In this document: piece after piece, positions 44,639-56,264 of the stretch | Position numbering within the stretch: position 1 is the first letter of the stretch | Layout of the letters: each line of letters opens with the position of its first letter | NCBI RefSeq assembly: GCF_004011695.2 | Contig: NC_082416.1 | Coordinates: 186,001 to 250,000, forward strand | Direction of reading: 5' to 3' | DNA: 64,000 bases | DNA from: Ascochyta rabiei | Taxonomy: Eukaryota > Ascomycota > Dothideomycetes > Pleosporales > Didymellaceae | Position numbers and translations under genes: made by a program | Notes under the pieces: model-generated | The model's database searches: none | Told to the model about the DNA's origin: nothing | The model's input: only the letters and a program-made list of their open reading frames with translations

Positions 44639-47600
44639 ATGTCCGACGAAGCCTCGTCGGTGCGCTCCTCGCAGGGGTCCTCGCGACGTGCGCCCAAGAA
44701 CGTGAGCCTCTCGCTCTGGCTCCATGCACCCCGCTGACACGATGAAGCCCCAGCAGCAGCTCTCGCAGATCGAAAAGTCCGTCACCCACCTGCTCGTCGC
44801 CACCAAGCAGCTGCTCGGTGCGTCCCCCTCGTGTGCCCCCCCACACCGCCCACCGCCGCCCGCTAATGCCGCGCAGAGACACTGACCCTGTGGTCGCGCG
44901 GGACCGCCACCGAGAGCGAGGTCTCCGATGTCTACGTCCGCCTCGGCTACGAATTCAACATCGCCTCGCGCGCCTTCAACGCCATCGGCGTCGACACAAA
45001 CGACCTGGGCAACGTGCCCGAGCTGCTGCGCGGCATCCTCGAGGAGACGCTGAGCCAGGAAGCTTCGCAGGCGAGCCTCGACAACTTCCTCCCGCGCATA
45101 CGCGACATCATCATCAACCTGCTGCACGGCCTGAAGAAGAAGCAGCAGCGCTTGCGCCAGCGCACCGGCCGAGATGGCTCCATCAACGGCACCAGTCCTC
45201 GCCAGGCCAGCACAGGGAGCACCGCCGAGGCAGACGAGCCCCAGCAGCACCAGCAGCAGACACGCGCCTCGAGCACACGCCTGCCAGCCCGCAACGACGA
45301 CAACGCCAACAACCCCGATCTCCCCCCACGCTCCTCGTCGGTCGCGGGACGCCTCTCGCCAACCAAGCACGACGCCCTCCCCCCGAATTCCCGCACGAAC
45401 CGCAACACAAACACCAGCCAAATCTCCACCGACTCCTCCATGTCGAGCAACACGGCCCAGCACATGCCCGTCATCGCGCCCTATCCAGCCGACGACGCCA
45501 TGCCCCACACCCCCGACCCTCCACGATCAAACTACGCCACCGACTTCCCCCCAACCCCACCCCCGCCCAAGGAGGAGGATGCCCTGGCTGCCCTGCAGAG
45601 GGGCGGAGAGCTGGAGAGGAGGGCCTCACGCCGATTCTCAGCCTATCAGATCCAGAAGCACCTCGGCACCAACGGCATACCGCTTCCACCCGTGCAGAAC
45701 TCGCCCATACCCAACCGAGGGAGAGACGTGCGGGAGTCGATGAATGCCGTGAGGACAAGGGGTTCTGTCATGCACAGCCGCCACCGGTCGAACCAGCAGC
45801 GGCCCGCGGTCGACACCAACCTGGACAGAGCGAACAATGCCTCGAGACGCACATCAGAACAAGGCTCACAGAGCGCGGCCCCCGTGTTCCCCCCGCCTCA
45901 AGAGCCTGGCCCAGCGCTCAGCCCCATGCAGCAAACGCCCGAGGAAATGCTGGCCCAGCCTCACTTCCCGGAGCCTGAGCAAGCCTCCGTCGGAGCCACG
46001 AGCGGTCCTCTGGGCGACCCCATCGACATGGCCGGCGAGTCCGACGAGCACTTCACACCGGCTGCCAGCCTTCCAGCAAGGAGCAACTCGCGCAGGGCTG
46101 CCAAGTCGCCCTCTCCGCAGCCGCAGCAGTTCGTGCCGGAGCAGTCGCCACAGCCCGGCAAAGAGCTCACCTTGTTTCTGCAGTACAAGAGTAAGATTAA
46201 GAAATACGTCTTCTCGGACGGATCAGAGCTCTCGCCCGGGCGACTGCAGCTCGCCTTTATTGAAAAGTTCGCCTGGGATACGCACCGAAACGGCGAACTT
46301 CCCGATATCCACATTCAGGATCCAGTCTCTGGTGTTCGCTACGAGCTAGAGGATCTGAACGACATCAAGGAACGCTCGGTCCTTGTCTTGAACGTCGAGC
46401 AGCTGGACGAGGTCAAAAACCACATCGACGATAAATTCGGTGGTCTGAGCAAACTAGTGGAAAGCATCAAGACGGTCGTCGTCGACCAGCAATCCGCCAT
46501 CGACCGTGTCGCCGAGCGACAACAACAGACGGCGCGCGAGCTCGCTGGTATCGCAGCAGCACCGCCCTCTTCGGCACGCAACTCGGCACTGCTATCGTCG
46601 AGACCGCTACAGACTGGCACACCGCCCGAGGGATCGCTAACCTCGGCTGCCCAGCTCAATGAAGTCCAGTCCCTGCGCCGCGACCTGGCCGTTGTCAGAC
46701 AAACCTACTCCTCGTTCGTCTCAGACATCCAAGCTAGCATGTCAGCCGTGCGGACAAAGGCGAATGCCGTCAAGTCAACTGCCGTCAAGGCTGCACTGCC
46801 TACGCTCGACGGAGACACCGGCCGCGCATACATCAACGGCGGCAAGAAGAACTTGCAAGATGACTCCGAGAAGATCGTCAACCGCGTTGACGATCTCCAG
46901 GATCTCGTCGAAGATCTCCGCAAGGACGTCGTCCTGCGAGGTGTGCGACCCCTACCGCGCCAGCTCGAAGTCACCGCAAAGGATCTGTCCAAGGCCACGG
47001 CTGAGCTCAAGAAGCTGCAAGACTTCCTGGCCAAGGAGAAGCCTCTGTGGACCAAGATCTGGGAGCAAGAACTGCAGACGGTGTGCGAGGAAAGGGATCT
47101 GCTTACCATGCAGGAAGAGCTTGCCGCTGATCTGCAGGACGATCTCGAGAAGGCTACCCAGACGTTTGAACTCGTCGAGCAGGCAACCAAGCAGCAGAAC
47201 CTGCAGAACGAGAAGGAACAGGGCAAAGGCATTCGCACTGCCAGCGGACAAAAGGCTCTCAACGCTGTAGCTCTCGACAAGGCCGTGGACCCCCGACAGG
47301 CCCGAGATGGGGTGCTGGGCGAAGTCAAGGCGCTGCAACCGAACCACGAGAGCAGACTGGAAGCCATTGAGCGTGCGGAAAAGGCTCGGCAACGCGACCT
47401 CGAAACAAGGCGCGACGACGAATTCAAGCGAGAGCTCGGCGATTTCGTTCAGGAGGGCAAGCTGAAGAAGAGCGGCGGAGTCGAAGAGGTCGAGCGCATT
47501 CGCTTGATGCGAGAAGAGCGTGCTCGGAAGGAGCACATGGAGCGCGAAGCCGAACGCATTAGAAAGAAGTCCGAGAAGATGGAGCGCGAGAGACAGGCCA

Positions 47601-47749
47601 GGATGGAGGCTGCCGCCGCAGAGGCTGCAGCGCACGACAACGGGACCGAGGAGACCGCCGAAGAAGCCGCACCGGCAGAGGACGCACCAGCACAGGAAGA
47701 GGCCAAGGAGGAACGGGCACCGTCGCCTGAAGGTGCAAATCCTTCCTGA
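44639..47749 (+). CDS. BUD6: BUD6 / AIP3, actin-interacting polarity protein
   Basis: Exons 44639-44701, 44754-44817 and 44877-47749 give 999 residues. The ATG lies in CCACCATG. The N-terminal conserved block (about 22-130) reads QIEKSVTHLLVATKQLLETL, TLWSRGTATESEVSDVYVRL, then IDxN-type helices. A Ser/Pro/Asn-rich linker follows. The AIP3 domain begins about residue 470 (LTLFLQYKSKIKKYVFSDG) and is followed by long coiled coils to about 870. The tail is very rich in Glu/Ala/Arg. Known role: a polarisome component that binds actin and formin at hyphal tips and septa. Introns are 52 and 59 bp. A good donor near the stop (47733) allows an alternative C-terminus, annotated next. Confidence 0.9.
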
Positions 47750-47808
47750 GACAGCCATGACCCATCCTTAGCCATCCTGACTCCCGCGTGCTAACCTGCC
47801 ATGGTCAG

Positions 47809-48275
47809 ACACGCCACAGCTGCGCTACACGGTCCGTCCGTGGGTGCAATCCGGCATCCCCCTCCCCATGCAGATGCTCGCGCACTCCCCCGGTCTCGCA
47901 ACCCACCTAGCATCCAGTCCCCCGCCGCACTCCTTCCACTCCACCATCAGAGCTGTCGCACCCACCGAGACCCCCACCCACCCCGTGGAACCGCGCACCG
48001 CCACACCACTCAGCATCGACTCCCCTGCCTCGACCCTCGGCCGCCGCACGCAGAAATCAGCCTCCCTGAGCCTGCGCGCGAGGGATGCGAATCCTTCGAG
48101 CCAGCGATCCACGCCCGCACGGCACGCGAGGGGAAACACCGCGCCGGCCGACTTGCCGCACACCCCAGAACTAGCGAGATACAGAAACGGAGGTGCAGAG
48201 AGTGCGTTGAGCTTCACACCTAGCGTGCGCGGCAAGCAGCTCGCCACCTGGTTTTCCGCGCTCTTGGGGCGCTGA
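47809..48275 (+). CDS. Possible alternative last exon of BUD6 (or separate small gene)
   Basis: A donor GTGCAA at 47733, branch CTAAC near 47791 and acceptor CAG at 47806-47808 would remove 76 bp including the BUD6 stop. BUD6 (ending ...PSPE) would then join in frame to 47809-48275, adding DTPQLRYTVRPW and about 143 more residues, rich in Ser/Pro/Arg, ending in TWFSALLGR. The frame is open for 155 codons with GC-rich codon usage like BUD6. The donor is not a strong consensus. Alternatively this is a separate gene starting at ATG 47868, or not coding. No domain is recognised. Confidence 0.42.
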
Positions 48276-48700
48276 CTACACACTTGTAGATGGAACAATG
48301 TGGCTCTGTAGAGTGCACAAGTAGACTGTTGTACATACCGTATAGATCCTTAACCTTCTAGCATAGTACAGCGTAGAATAGTACAGCATAGCATAGCATA
48401 GCGTAGCGTAGTACATAAATATTAGCGTTAATATTAGCATTTACATCTATTACCTAACAGTAATACTATTACTACTACTATCTTATATATAGATAGAATA
48501 AGTAACTTTATAGAGTGTATAAGTAGACTATTGTATATACTGTAACATACTGTATAGATCCTTAACCTTCTAGTATAGTACAGCGTAGAATAGTACAGCA
48601 TAGCATAGCATAGCGTAGCACATAAACATTAGCGTTAATATTAGCATTTATATCTATTACCTAATAGTAATACTATTACTACTACTATCTTATATATAGA

Positions 48701-48902
48701 TGTAAGGAGTGTACAAAGCGATTACAAGGGAGGATAGGGTTAAAGAGGATAGCAGGTGTATTAAGGTACGTAGTGTGTAGTAACGAGACTAATTGCTGAA
48801 GTATCAGCGATAACCTCCGACACCTTTATATAGTCTGGGCTGACTAGCCCTATAGTAGCTCGCCAAGACAGGCAGAGGTACCCCCGGGCCCAGCGCCTAA
48901 CA
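48701..48902. mobile_element. Solo LTR, 202 bp, target duplication ATAGA
   Basis: Starts TGTAAGGAGTGTAC and ends CCAGCGCCTAACA. It is flanked by perfect 5 bp duplications ATAGA (48696-48700, 48903-48907), and removing it restores the array text ATATATAGATAGAATA. It still contains CCCCCGGGCCC and other CG sites, unlike its host array, so it is little damaged and probably young. No second copy is in the window. Confidence 0.85.
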
Positions 48903-49188
48903 ATAGATAGAATAGGTAGCTCTATAAAGTATATAAGTAGACTGTTGTATATACTGTATAGATCCTTAACCTTCTAGCATAGTACAGCGTAGAATAGTAC
49001 AGCGTAGAATAGTACAGCATAGCATAGTACAGCATAGCATAGCGTAGCGTAGCACATAAACATTAGCGTGAATATCAGCATTTACATCTATTACAGTATT
49101 ACCTAACATTAACATTAATATTAACATTATTGCTAGTGTTACTATATTTCTATTACTACTACTAACCTCTATATGTAGATGAAACAGG

Positions 49189-49353
49189 TGTTAGGTTCTA
49201 ACACTAACTCAGCCTCCAGCATGTGGCAGCAGGGGTCTACCTCTGACCTGGTATGGCAAATAAGTACTGTTCTGGCCACTGGCTTACTATCTAAGTGAGC
49301 ATTGTTACCTTTTAGAGGATGCTTAGCATAGTAGTAAGAGCTGTGTCCTAATA
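49189..49353 (-). mobile_element. Solo LTR of the dispersed family, target duplication ACAGG
   Basis: 165 bp beginning TGTTAGGTTCTAAC, with target copies ACAGG at 49184-49188 and 49354-49358. Removing it restores GAAACAGGTAGCTCT, the array text. It is reverse-oriented relative to the 174 bp LTRs at 61249-62340, sharing TCTACCTCT, GGCAAATAAGTACTGTTCTG, AGTGAGCATTGTTACCTTTT and AGAGCTGTG. Confidence 0.85.
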
Positions 49354-49476
49354 ACAGGTAGCTCTATAGAGTGTATAAGTTAACTAGTTATTATATATTG
49401 TTTTCTTAATATTTTAGTATATTTTAGTATAGTATAGCGTAGTATATAAATATTAGCATTAATCTTAGTATTAATA

Positions 49477-51339
49477 ACGTACTCCACGGGTGAGCGGATT
49501 AAACGGGTGAGCGGATCACTCTGCCAAGACCACACCAAATTTCTACCCTATTATAGCTTACATTAGCCTACTTTAGCCTTGTATACAGTAGTGCAGTATA
49601 TAATATTATTTAGAAACATCTTCTATAGCCTTCTTACATGTATGTAAGTTATGTCTAACATTATAGCACTTTATACAGCGTCTTTAGGTTACTTCCCCTC
49701 CTTTAGCACGCACTTGCTTCTTTACCTTCTTACTATTACTACGCACCCTAAACTTAGTTAGAGTAGTTAATTAAAGGCCTTCCTTAGCTGTTAGGACTCT
49801 CTCCTGCTGTAATTGCTTTCTTTTATGCAATTTACGTCGCGTAGCAGCCTTATTTACTGCTTAAAGCCTAGTAATCTCCCTTTAAGCTAACACTAGCTTA
49901 TGCGCTACTATAGCTGCGCCTTTAGTAAGCTTTTTAAAGGCCTTAACTATTAAAGTTAGTAAGCTGCTTGCATACCTTTAAATCCTCTCTTAAACCAGCA
50001 TTAATTGCAACCCTAATTGCAGGGTAGTGCTTAGGGTTTAGGACTGCTAGGGCTCATCTTCTATAGTAGGTAGTGGTAGGGTACGTAGGCAGACATCAAG
50101 ACCCATTATAACCTGTTCTGGGTTAAGGGGGACTATTCTAGCGCCTTAGAAGCCTCCTTAGATATTACTAGAAGTAAATATCTCCTTATAGGCGTCTATA
50201 AAGCATAGTAGGAACTTAGTTTTAGTAATATAAGTAATATAGTTATATATAAGATTCTTAGCTTAGCGCCTATATACCTTCTTTAGAGGGGCAAAACAAC
50301 CTATATCTAGTAGTTGTAAGAGGTAAGATAAGTGTAGAGGCATACACAGTGTAACAATCTTTGCTTCCTTACAGTATTATTAGAAGTTAAGGGAGTTGTG
50401 GCTCTTGTGGCTGTTAATAAGGAGCAGCTAGTGCACTCCTTAGGTGCGCGTCTTTGTATAGGCATTAAAGTGCTTTAACTAGTCTAGACTAAGCTTGTTA
50501 GTAGTCTATCTGTTCTTAGAGACTCTAATAACCCAGTTATAGGGCAGATTGTCCTCTTTGTACCAGGCAGAGAGGTAGTTGCAGCCTTTAAAGATAATAA
50601 AGGGTAGAATAGCCTACCCTGTGCTATTAATGCCCTGTATAACTGTTGTTTACTCTTAATTGCCCTACTGCACTGCCTTTAGCTGTCCTTAACGCTCTAA
50701 GCCTGTAACAACTGCTCCTGTTAATATCTGGCCTATTATAAAGCCTGTCTTATTAAAGTTGTATGTGTTATTGTCCTAGATACTATACTTAGCTTTAACA
50801 TTCGCTACAAGCCTAAACCAGCCCCTAATAATCTCTAGATCCTTACAGAGGGCTCTCTTGTAGTTATACTTACAATTAAACCTTACTTTAAGGTTAGGGT
50901 AGCGCTTAACAAACGTGTTAGGCTAGTTTATGCTAACATGGCCTATATTGCGCTTAGCACGTAAAGAATTAGCTATATTAGCTATAGTAGCCAGCTAAGG
51001 GGCAAATCCTTATGCATCTAGCTTAAGGATATACTTAGTAATCACGTCCTCCTTAGTCTGGTCTATAATCTGTTGAACTGGCGTATAATCAGCTTGTGCA
51101 GGTCGTCCTGTGTATTAAGCGTGTAGTGTGCTGTAAGGCGCGTTATATATAGCTGCAGCGCGTTATATAGTAAGTATTACGTCTTATTTAATTGCCTGGA
51201 GCGCAAGCTGTATTGCAGCTTCTCTTAAGGGCGTAGATTAATGTTGTTGTTAAGGCATTGCGTGGTAAGGTGGAGGTTTGGTGTGGTCTTGGCAGAGTGA
51301 TCCGCTCACCTGTTTGATCCGCTCACCCGTGGAGTACGT
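49477..51339 (-). mobile_element. Fot/pogo transposon D2 (type IV ends), 1863 bp
   Basis: The ends are ACGTACTCCACGGGTGAG and its inverted match, each with a doubled GGGTGAGCGGATYA word, then CTCTGCCAAGACC. TA duplications are at 49475-49476 and 51340-51341. It is inserted in the array after BUD6. It is less damaged in its ends than D1. Confidence 0.92.
49573..51258 (-). pseudogene. Fot/pogo transposase in Pogo D2, nonsense-damaged
   Basis: ATG 51258 (MP, then TAA where copy 1 keeps CAA) to TAA 49575-49573, 562 codons, the same length as D1. In-frame TAG/TAA codons are frequent. The C-terminal cluster is recognisable as a degraded zinc knuckle. Not functional. Confidence 0.78.
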
Positions 51340-52370
51340 TATTAGTGTTTACATCTATTAAGTAACACTGTAATTACTCCTCCAACACCTGCCTACACTA
51401 TACCTGAGATCTTCAGACAACAGGTGAGGAGCATCGAGCGACGCCCTGTGAATCCCCCAGACGACGCAGATGCAGATACCGCGAGCTTCAGGCTGAATAG
51501 TCGCGGTGTTGATTCAGCGCACTCCAAGGCGCGGGGCGAGTCCTGCTGAGATATGCAGCGCTTGACCCTGAGCTTGTCGGTGGGGCGGGGGATCTTGTTT
51601 GAGAGGCTCCACGCTCCCCGGGCGGATTGCTGCGGCGTCGAGCGTGGAGCGGTGGGGTCGTGTTGCGCGGTTCTGGTGGCGGTCGGAGGAAGAGAGGACG
51701 CTGTTGGTTGGTTGGGGTTCTGTCTGCGGCCTGTAGTCCTTCGTTGCACAGCGGGAGTCGAGAGCTACGCTGACATGTGATTGCGAGCGTTGCTGCGCAT
51801 GTGGAGTAGATGTAACTGCTGTTGAAGTATGGGTTCGACGATGGAGGGAGTACCAAGTGAAGCTTTACCGTACCGTACACGTCGAATTGGTAGCTGTCGG
51901 CGATGCTGATGCTGCTTTTAGGGGCTTAGCAGTCTGGCTATTCTCGCCTTCACTTTCGTTTTCCATGTGTACTGTGCTTTGGTCCAGTCTCTGAAAGGAG
52001 CTCATGTCATACTGCTTTTCAATGTGATTGTTACCAGCATATCAAAAAATGGGCATATCAGACAACAAACTATTCTTGCATACTTCATTTTGACAGGCTT
52101 TGACATGCTATCAGCTGTGTTTGTATACATGCAGTAACACAGTGCAGTCAAGGCAATGTGTCACTTGTTCAGTGTGAAGACTTGGAAGCCTTGCTCTAGA
52201 TTCGACCTCCGCAGTATCGCCATGGCTAGAGCAAGAGGCGAACGGAGACTAAATCCTATCTATGCACGTCCAAGATTGAAGACGGAAAAGTCTGGAAGCT
52301 ACGCTACACTCCAAGATACAGCATATCTCTCACTTCTGTCATTAGCAACAGATTCTGTGAAGATGCAGGC
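51340..52370. other. Transition from array to gene-rich DNA; no firm gene
   Basis: After the array ends (about 51390), 51393-51880 is GC-rich and open in two minus-strand frames (118 and 130 codons, Pro/Arg/Ser-rich). Neither shows a motif or codon pattern that convinces me; a spliced hypothetical gene is possible. 51880-52370 looks non-coding and is the 3' flank of the next minus-strand gene. Confidence 0.4.
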
Positions 52371-53022
52371 TCACCAGTAAGCTGCTCGGCGGAAGCGTAC
52401 TTTGATCTCCATGCTGCCAAACCGCTTCTGCAACGACGTGCCAATATCGTTTGCGTCGGAGTCGAGATCGAAAGGGAATATCACCACAATGCGCGAGAGC
52501 GATTCAAAGACGCGACCTGTGCCATCGCTCCATGCACTGATATCAGGCTCCAATGAACTTTGCTGTTTGACCTTCCTGTGGATGGACCTGGCGAGAGACA
52601 TGAACATCTCAATACAGCGGATTTCGGCGCACACCGTCTGTCCAATCGAATCTACCAGACATGATATGTCCTTACCATGCGTTCTGAGCGTGAGATGGTG
52701 GTATACGGCGCTGGACTGAATGGGAAATGCCTCGTAGCGAAGCTGTCGACAGGCCAGAAGTAGACGTGCGCTGTTGAATACGACGTGGTAACGCTTAGCT
52801 GCACATGGGTTTAAATCACGCTTCACCGTTGCTGAATCGAAAGCGAGCTCGTAGATTCTGTTGCGTAGTTCGGCCGGCAGTCGTAGTAGAGGTGAGGCTA
52901 GATGGTTTTGCTTGGTACTACACATGTCAGGAAAAGCTGGATATCAGACAGGACGTATCAACTTACATTGCATCGTACTTGAAATTGTGGGAGTCGTGTT
53001 TAGTTTGGATTGGTTCATACAT
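52371..53022 (-). CDS. F-box-like/2EXR-like family protein, copy 6 (intact)
   Basis: Exon 1 is 53022-52967 and exon 2 is 52917-52371, split by a 49 bp phase-2 intron (GTAAG to TAG), giving 200 residues. The start MYEPIQTKHDSHNF is preferred to the unspliced ATG at 52925 because it reproduces the family's exon structure (I-T-x-x-N, then LASPLLRLPAELRNRIYELA). Further on come LLACRQLRYEAFPI, a CAEIRCIEMF segment and a C-terminal LQKRFGSMEIKVRF. It is the second intact member in the window, 43 kb from the five-copy cluster and on the other strand. Function is unknown. Confidence 0.75.
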
Positions 53023-54560
53023 GTTGCCTTCAAACAAAAAGGCTGAGATCGTGTGGTTGAGTCCTAGTGGTGGCATGTATTAGAGAGGGCGACGGCGCCT
53101 TCCATTATATAGTAACTTGAAGGAAGGTGCAAAATCTTCGGCCTACGCGTCTCACCTTCACTCTCTCCATGTCCGTGCTGTTGAGTGAAGTCAGCCTAGA
53201 CTCTATCTTAACTGCTCAATATGCTCTACAGGCGTCAATCCGTACTTCCCATTTTTCAATGGATGAAAACACTTAAAGTACATTGCAGTGCTGCCCTCGC
53301 TTGAGAGTTTATGATGCATCTCAAGGCCCACCATGGAGGTACTCGTAGTGGACACCGGCTCTGAGGTGAAAGCTCTTTGTGGATCGGGATGTCATGAGTG
53401 CCGTATACATGTTGTGTGCTATTGGGTGAAGCAGGTGCCTACGTCTTGGTAACTAAAGCTCGTTCACAGGACATTGATAACACGGTTGAAATTCGTCTGA
53501 GACCAAGCCAAATCGATTCAGAAAGCCAGGTATTCGAGTGCTGGAGCATGATACCTCTCGTACCGCTCATCGCGATCCGGATTTGAATACGTCAATCACG
53601 CTTGGCATTGCGTGCAAAGATTCATAATATGAGCGGATCGTGAATAATCTCAATCTTTCACAAAAGTCGAACAGTCAGTATTTAGCTTGCACTTGAAGTT
53701 ATGCCTACCCACCCGCTCTCGCACCTGTCAGCTTCTTTAACACAACAAATCTCACAATCAGGAGGGTCGTCTTTCGCTTTGTCAACACGCATGGCACTGA
53801 ACATCGTCGGCAATGGGTGCGCTTATGTCAAAGTCTTGATATAGATCTGGAAAAATGCAGCTACGCATTATCAATCGCCTCACCGTGTGGTGTTTGCAAT
53901 TAGTTGATGTTAGAGAAAAGCAGGAATGGAAGCGAAGTGCTTGGTGATACAATCTTGAAGAACATTTACAAAATGAACTTGAGCACACAGCCGAAAAGAC
54001 CGACTAGCCTGTTATATTGGGTAAAATGGATATCTGGAACGAAGCGCTTGCATCAAGCATGTATTGCTTCGTAAGCCAACCAGACAGGGTTTCGCGATTA
54101 CTCCATTTCTCTTCTTGCAGTTTTATCCTGAAGGATCTCGGCTAGCCATACGGCCGCACTGGTATCTAGTGCAATGGTGATTTGGTGACATAATTAGCAT
54201 GACGAATGCGGGGTTCCTTTCCCAGATCAGACAGCAATCAGTAAAACCATGCCAGGCTGTTCAAGATTTCGGTGGTATTGAGATCGTTCGCAGATCGGTA
54301 ACACGTACGCTGTGCCATTCACATTGTCGCGCAGACAGCACTTCCAGTGTGCTGCCAGTCGATGAGGATTAGTGTCCGATGGAATCCTTGCATTGACCAA
54401 TTGTAGACACATCAAGCACTCGGAGACTAATCCCATTCGGACCAGGAGTGGGTCCGCATTGAACATCAGGCGACGGGAAGTTACGGATCCACCTACGACA
54501 GCAGTCTTGCGAAGGCTTGATGAGAAATTCCGGATAGATTGGCCGTGGAGGTTTTGTGAC
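53023..54560. other. Intergenic DNA, no gene seen
   Basis: About 1.5 kb. The first 150 bp are the promoter of copy 6. Small open frames around 53398-53586 and 53782-53988 have no features. 54227-54560 is open on the minus strand after a strong donor at the end of the transcription-factor frame, so it may be that gene's last exon or its 3' UTR. Confidence 0.45.
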
Positions 54561-56057
54561 TCACGTATGTGGAAGGGCGAAGATTTCATCCCACTTTCGC
54601 TGGAGCAGAGGCTCAGCTGTTCGCGAGTCCAGCCAGACTATCTCTCGAAGACGGATGACCACATCGTCCCAAGCTTGCAAATGGAGAGCTTCAACAGCTG
54701 TGCAAGCTTGAGTGGTGAACCATTGGGCCTCCGCGGCCCCATCAGAGGATGCCATCCCAACAGAGAGGAGCCATACTGCAAGGGAGCTGTAACTGTGAAG
54801 GATAGTGTACCACGTGTGCTCCAACTGTGCTTGGAGCTTGATGGCCGTAGCGTATTGGAGGTGCGCATGAGAAAAGTACGTGGGCCCTTGGATCATGAGC
54901 AAGTACAGTACCAATGCATGTCGAACGCTTCCAGAGCCTGCCAAATCAAATGGGAAGCCGTCGATTTGGGGTCGCGGAGACCAGAGTAGTAGTCGGTGGA
55001 CGACAAACAATGTCAGGTCGTGGAGGTCGGTACTCGTCAGGAGGTACTGGCTCGAATCGAAGAGATTGTGCAACCGGCAAAGTACATCAGTAATCTCAGG
55101 ATCCATGATGGGGATTTCGAGCGTTGTGGGAGCAGCGCTGTGTATGTTGTTCGTGGCTTCGTACCACTGCGATATAGGAGCAATACCATGGCCGCATCCG
55201 TAATCGTCTTGTGTAGGGAATTGCGGTGATTGCATGATGACCATGGAAACCCTGCATACTGTTAGCTGACGTATGTCGTCCAAGATCATGTCAACACTTG
55301 CCATGCCACCATTCTGGCGGTAAGAGGGCTTACGCATTTGACGCTGTTGATACCCCCTCTCAAATGCACCAGACGTTTGACGCCATCGATGTGCATTGCA
55401 CTGACGTTCATGTTGCCTTTGCCACATTCGATAGCAGCTAGCGTGACCACTGTGTCCATTGTGGCATCTTGCAGTGCTGCTGACGGGTCGTCCAGCTTTT
55501 GTCTCACTAGCGACACGCAGTCGGCCATCAAAACCTCCGAATTCGTGAAACCCTTTTGCGCTCGTAGCTCGACGTCAAGCGAAGCAGTCTGAAGTGATAC
55601 ATGGAACAGAGCAGGATCTGCAAGAGCAAGTGGCCACCAAGAAACTACAAAAGGGTTCGACATAATGTCAAGATCTAGTGGATAGTATTGAAACGTGATG
55701 TGAGAAAGAACTGATTGTGATTAGAGAAGAACTCCTCCAACCCTTGCTGGACTCACAGTGCTGGATCAGACGCTGCACGTGCGATCGAGGGAGTCTTGTC
55801 TGAGGATATGTGTCGAAAGGATCAAAAGACTCGATCCCAGGATTGATAAACATGACTACTGGAGCACCTTCGTTGATGGGAGAGTCTTGTGGCGAGGGTG
55901 TTGTTTTGTTATCCGTTGATGATGCGGACAAAGGCTGATTGGCGTAGACGCATGCTGACTCTCTTTTAGCGCATCGTGAGCACCGTGGCGTCCGTAAATC
56001 ACAGGACAGCTTCGACTTGGCGCAAGCATCGCAAGACCTTCGAAGCGTCTTGCGCAT
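54561..56057 (-). CDS. Zn2Cys6 fungal transcription factor
   Basis: Exons 56057-55757, 55710-55296 and 55251-54561 give 468 residues. Residues 9-36 form the binuclear zinc cluster C-X2-C-X6-C-X6-C-X2-C-X6-C (CDACAKSKLSC, then CSRCAKRESAC) that binds DNA. The rest resembles the fungal-specific regulatory domain, with HITFQYYPLDLDIMSNPFVV and VHLRGGINSVK, typical of regulators of this short type. Intron 1 (46 bp, GTGAGT) is clear. Intron 2 (55252-55295) is my best frame-keeping choice but has a weak GTTGAC donor. The frame ends at TGA 54563-54561, immediately inside a consensus donor (AC then GTGAGT), so the true C-terminus may lie in a further exon below 54560. Target genes are unknown. Confidence 0.8.
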
Positions 56058-56264
56058 TGTGTGTATAGACGTGCATGACTCCGATGTTTGAAAGAGGAGA
56101 GATGCTCGGGAAGAGCGGATTGCTCAGCCGGCGACTACGACTCGCTTAACTCTGCGACATCCCTGCTCGTACAATCTCTCATCACCAAGCAACTTGTGCA
56201 TCTGTTACACGTTCAGAGTTCCCTCGGCTTTGAAGGTACTTGCTACTTGCGCAACCAAGTCGGC

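Larger units (their letters stand above)
48285..51390. repeat. RIP-damaged tandem array of about 205 bp units downstream of BUD6
   Basis: Unit landmarks are GTATAAGTAGACTGTTGTA, TAGATCCTTAACCTTCTAG, several GTACAGCATAG runs, CATTTACATCTATTACCTAA and ATATATAGATAGAATA. Copies start near 48298, 48493 and 48908, and a last copy near 49359 resumes at 51340. The first copy lies next to the coding end and retains GC-rich bases (GGCTCTGTAGAGTGCAC), so it looks like the source. Three mobile elements are inserted in the array. Confidence 0.82.

Noticed and set aside
46705..47758. Long minus-strand frames opposite BUD6
   Set aside because: Ser/Leu-rich antisense shadows of the Glu/Lys-rich coiled-coil region; no start context or motif.
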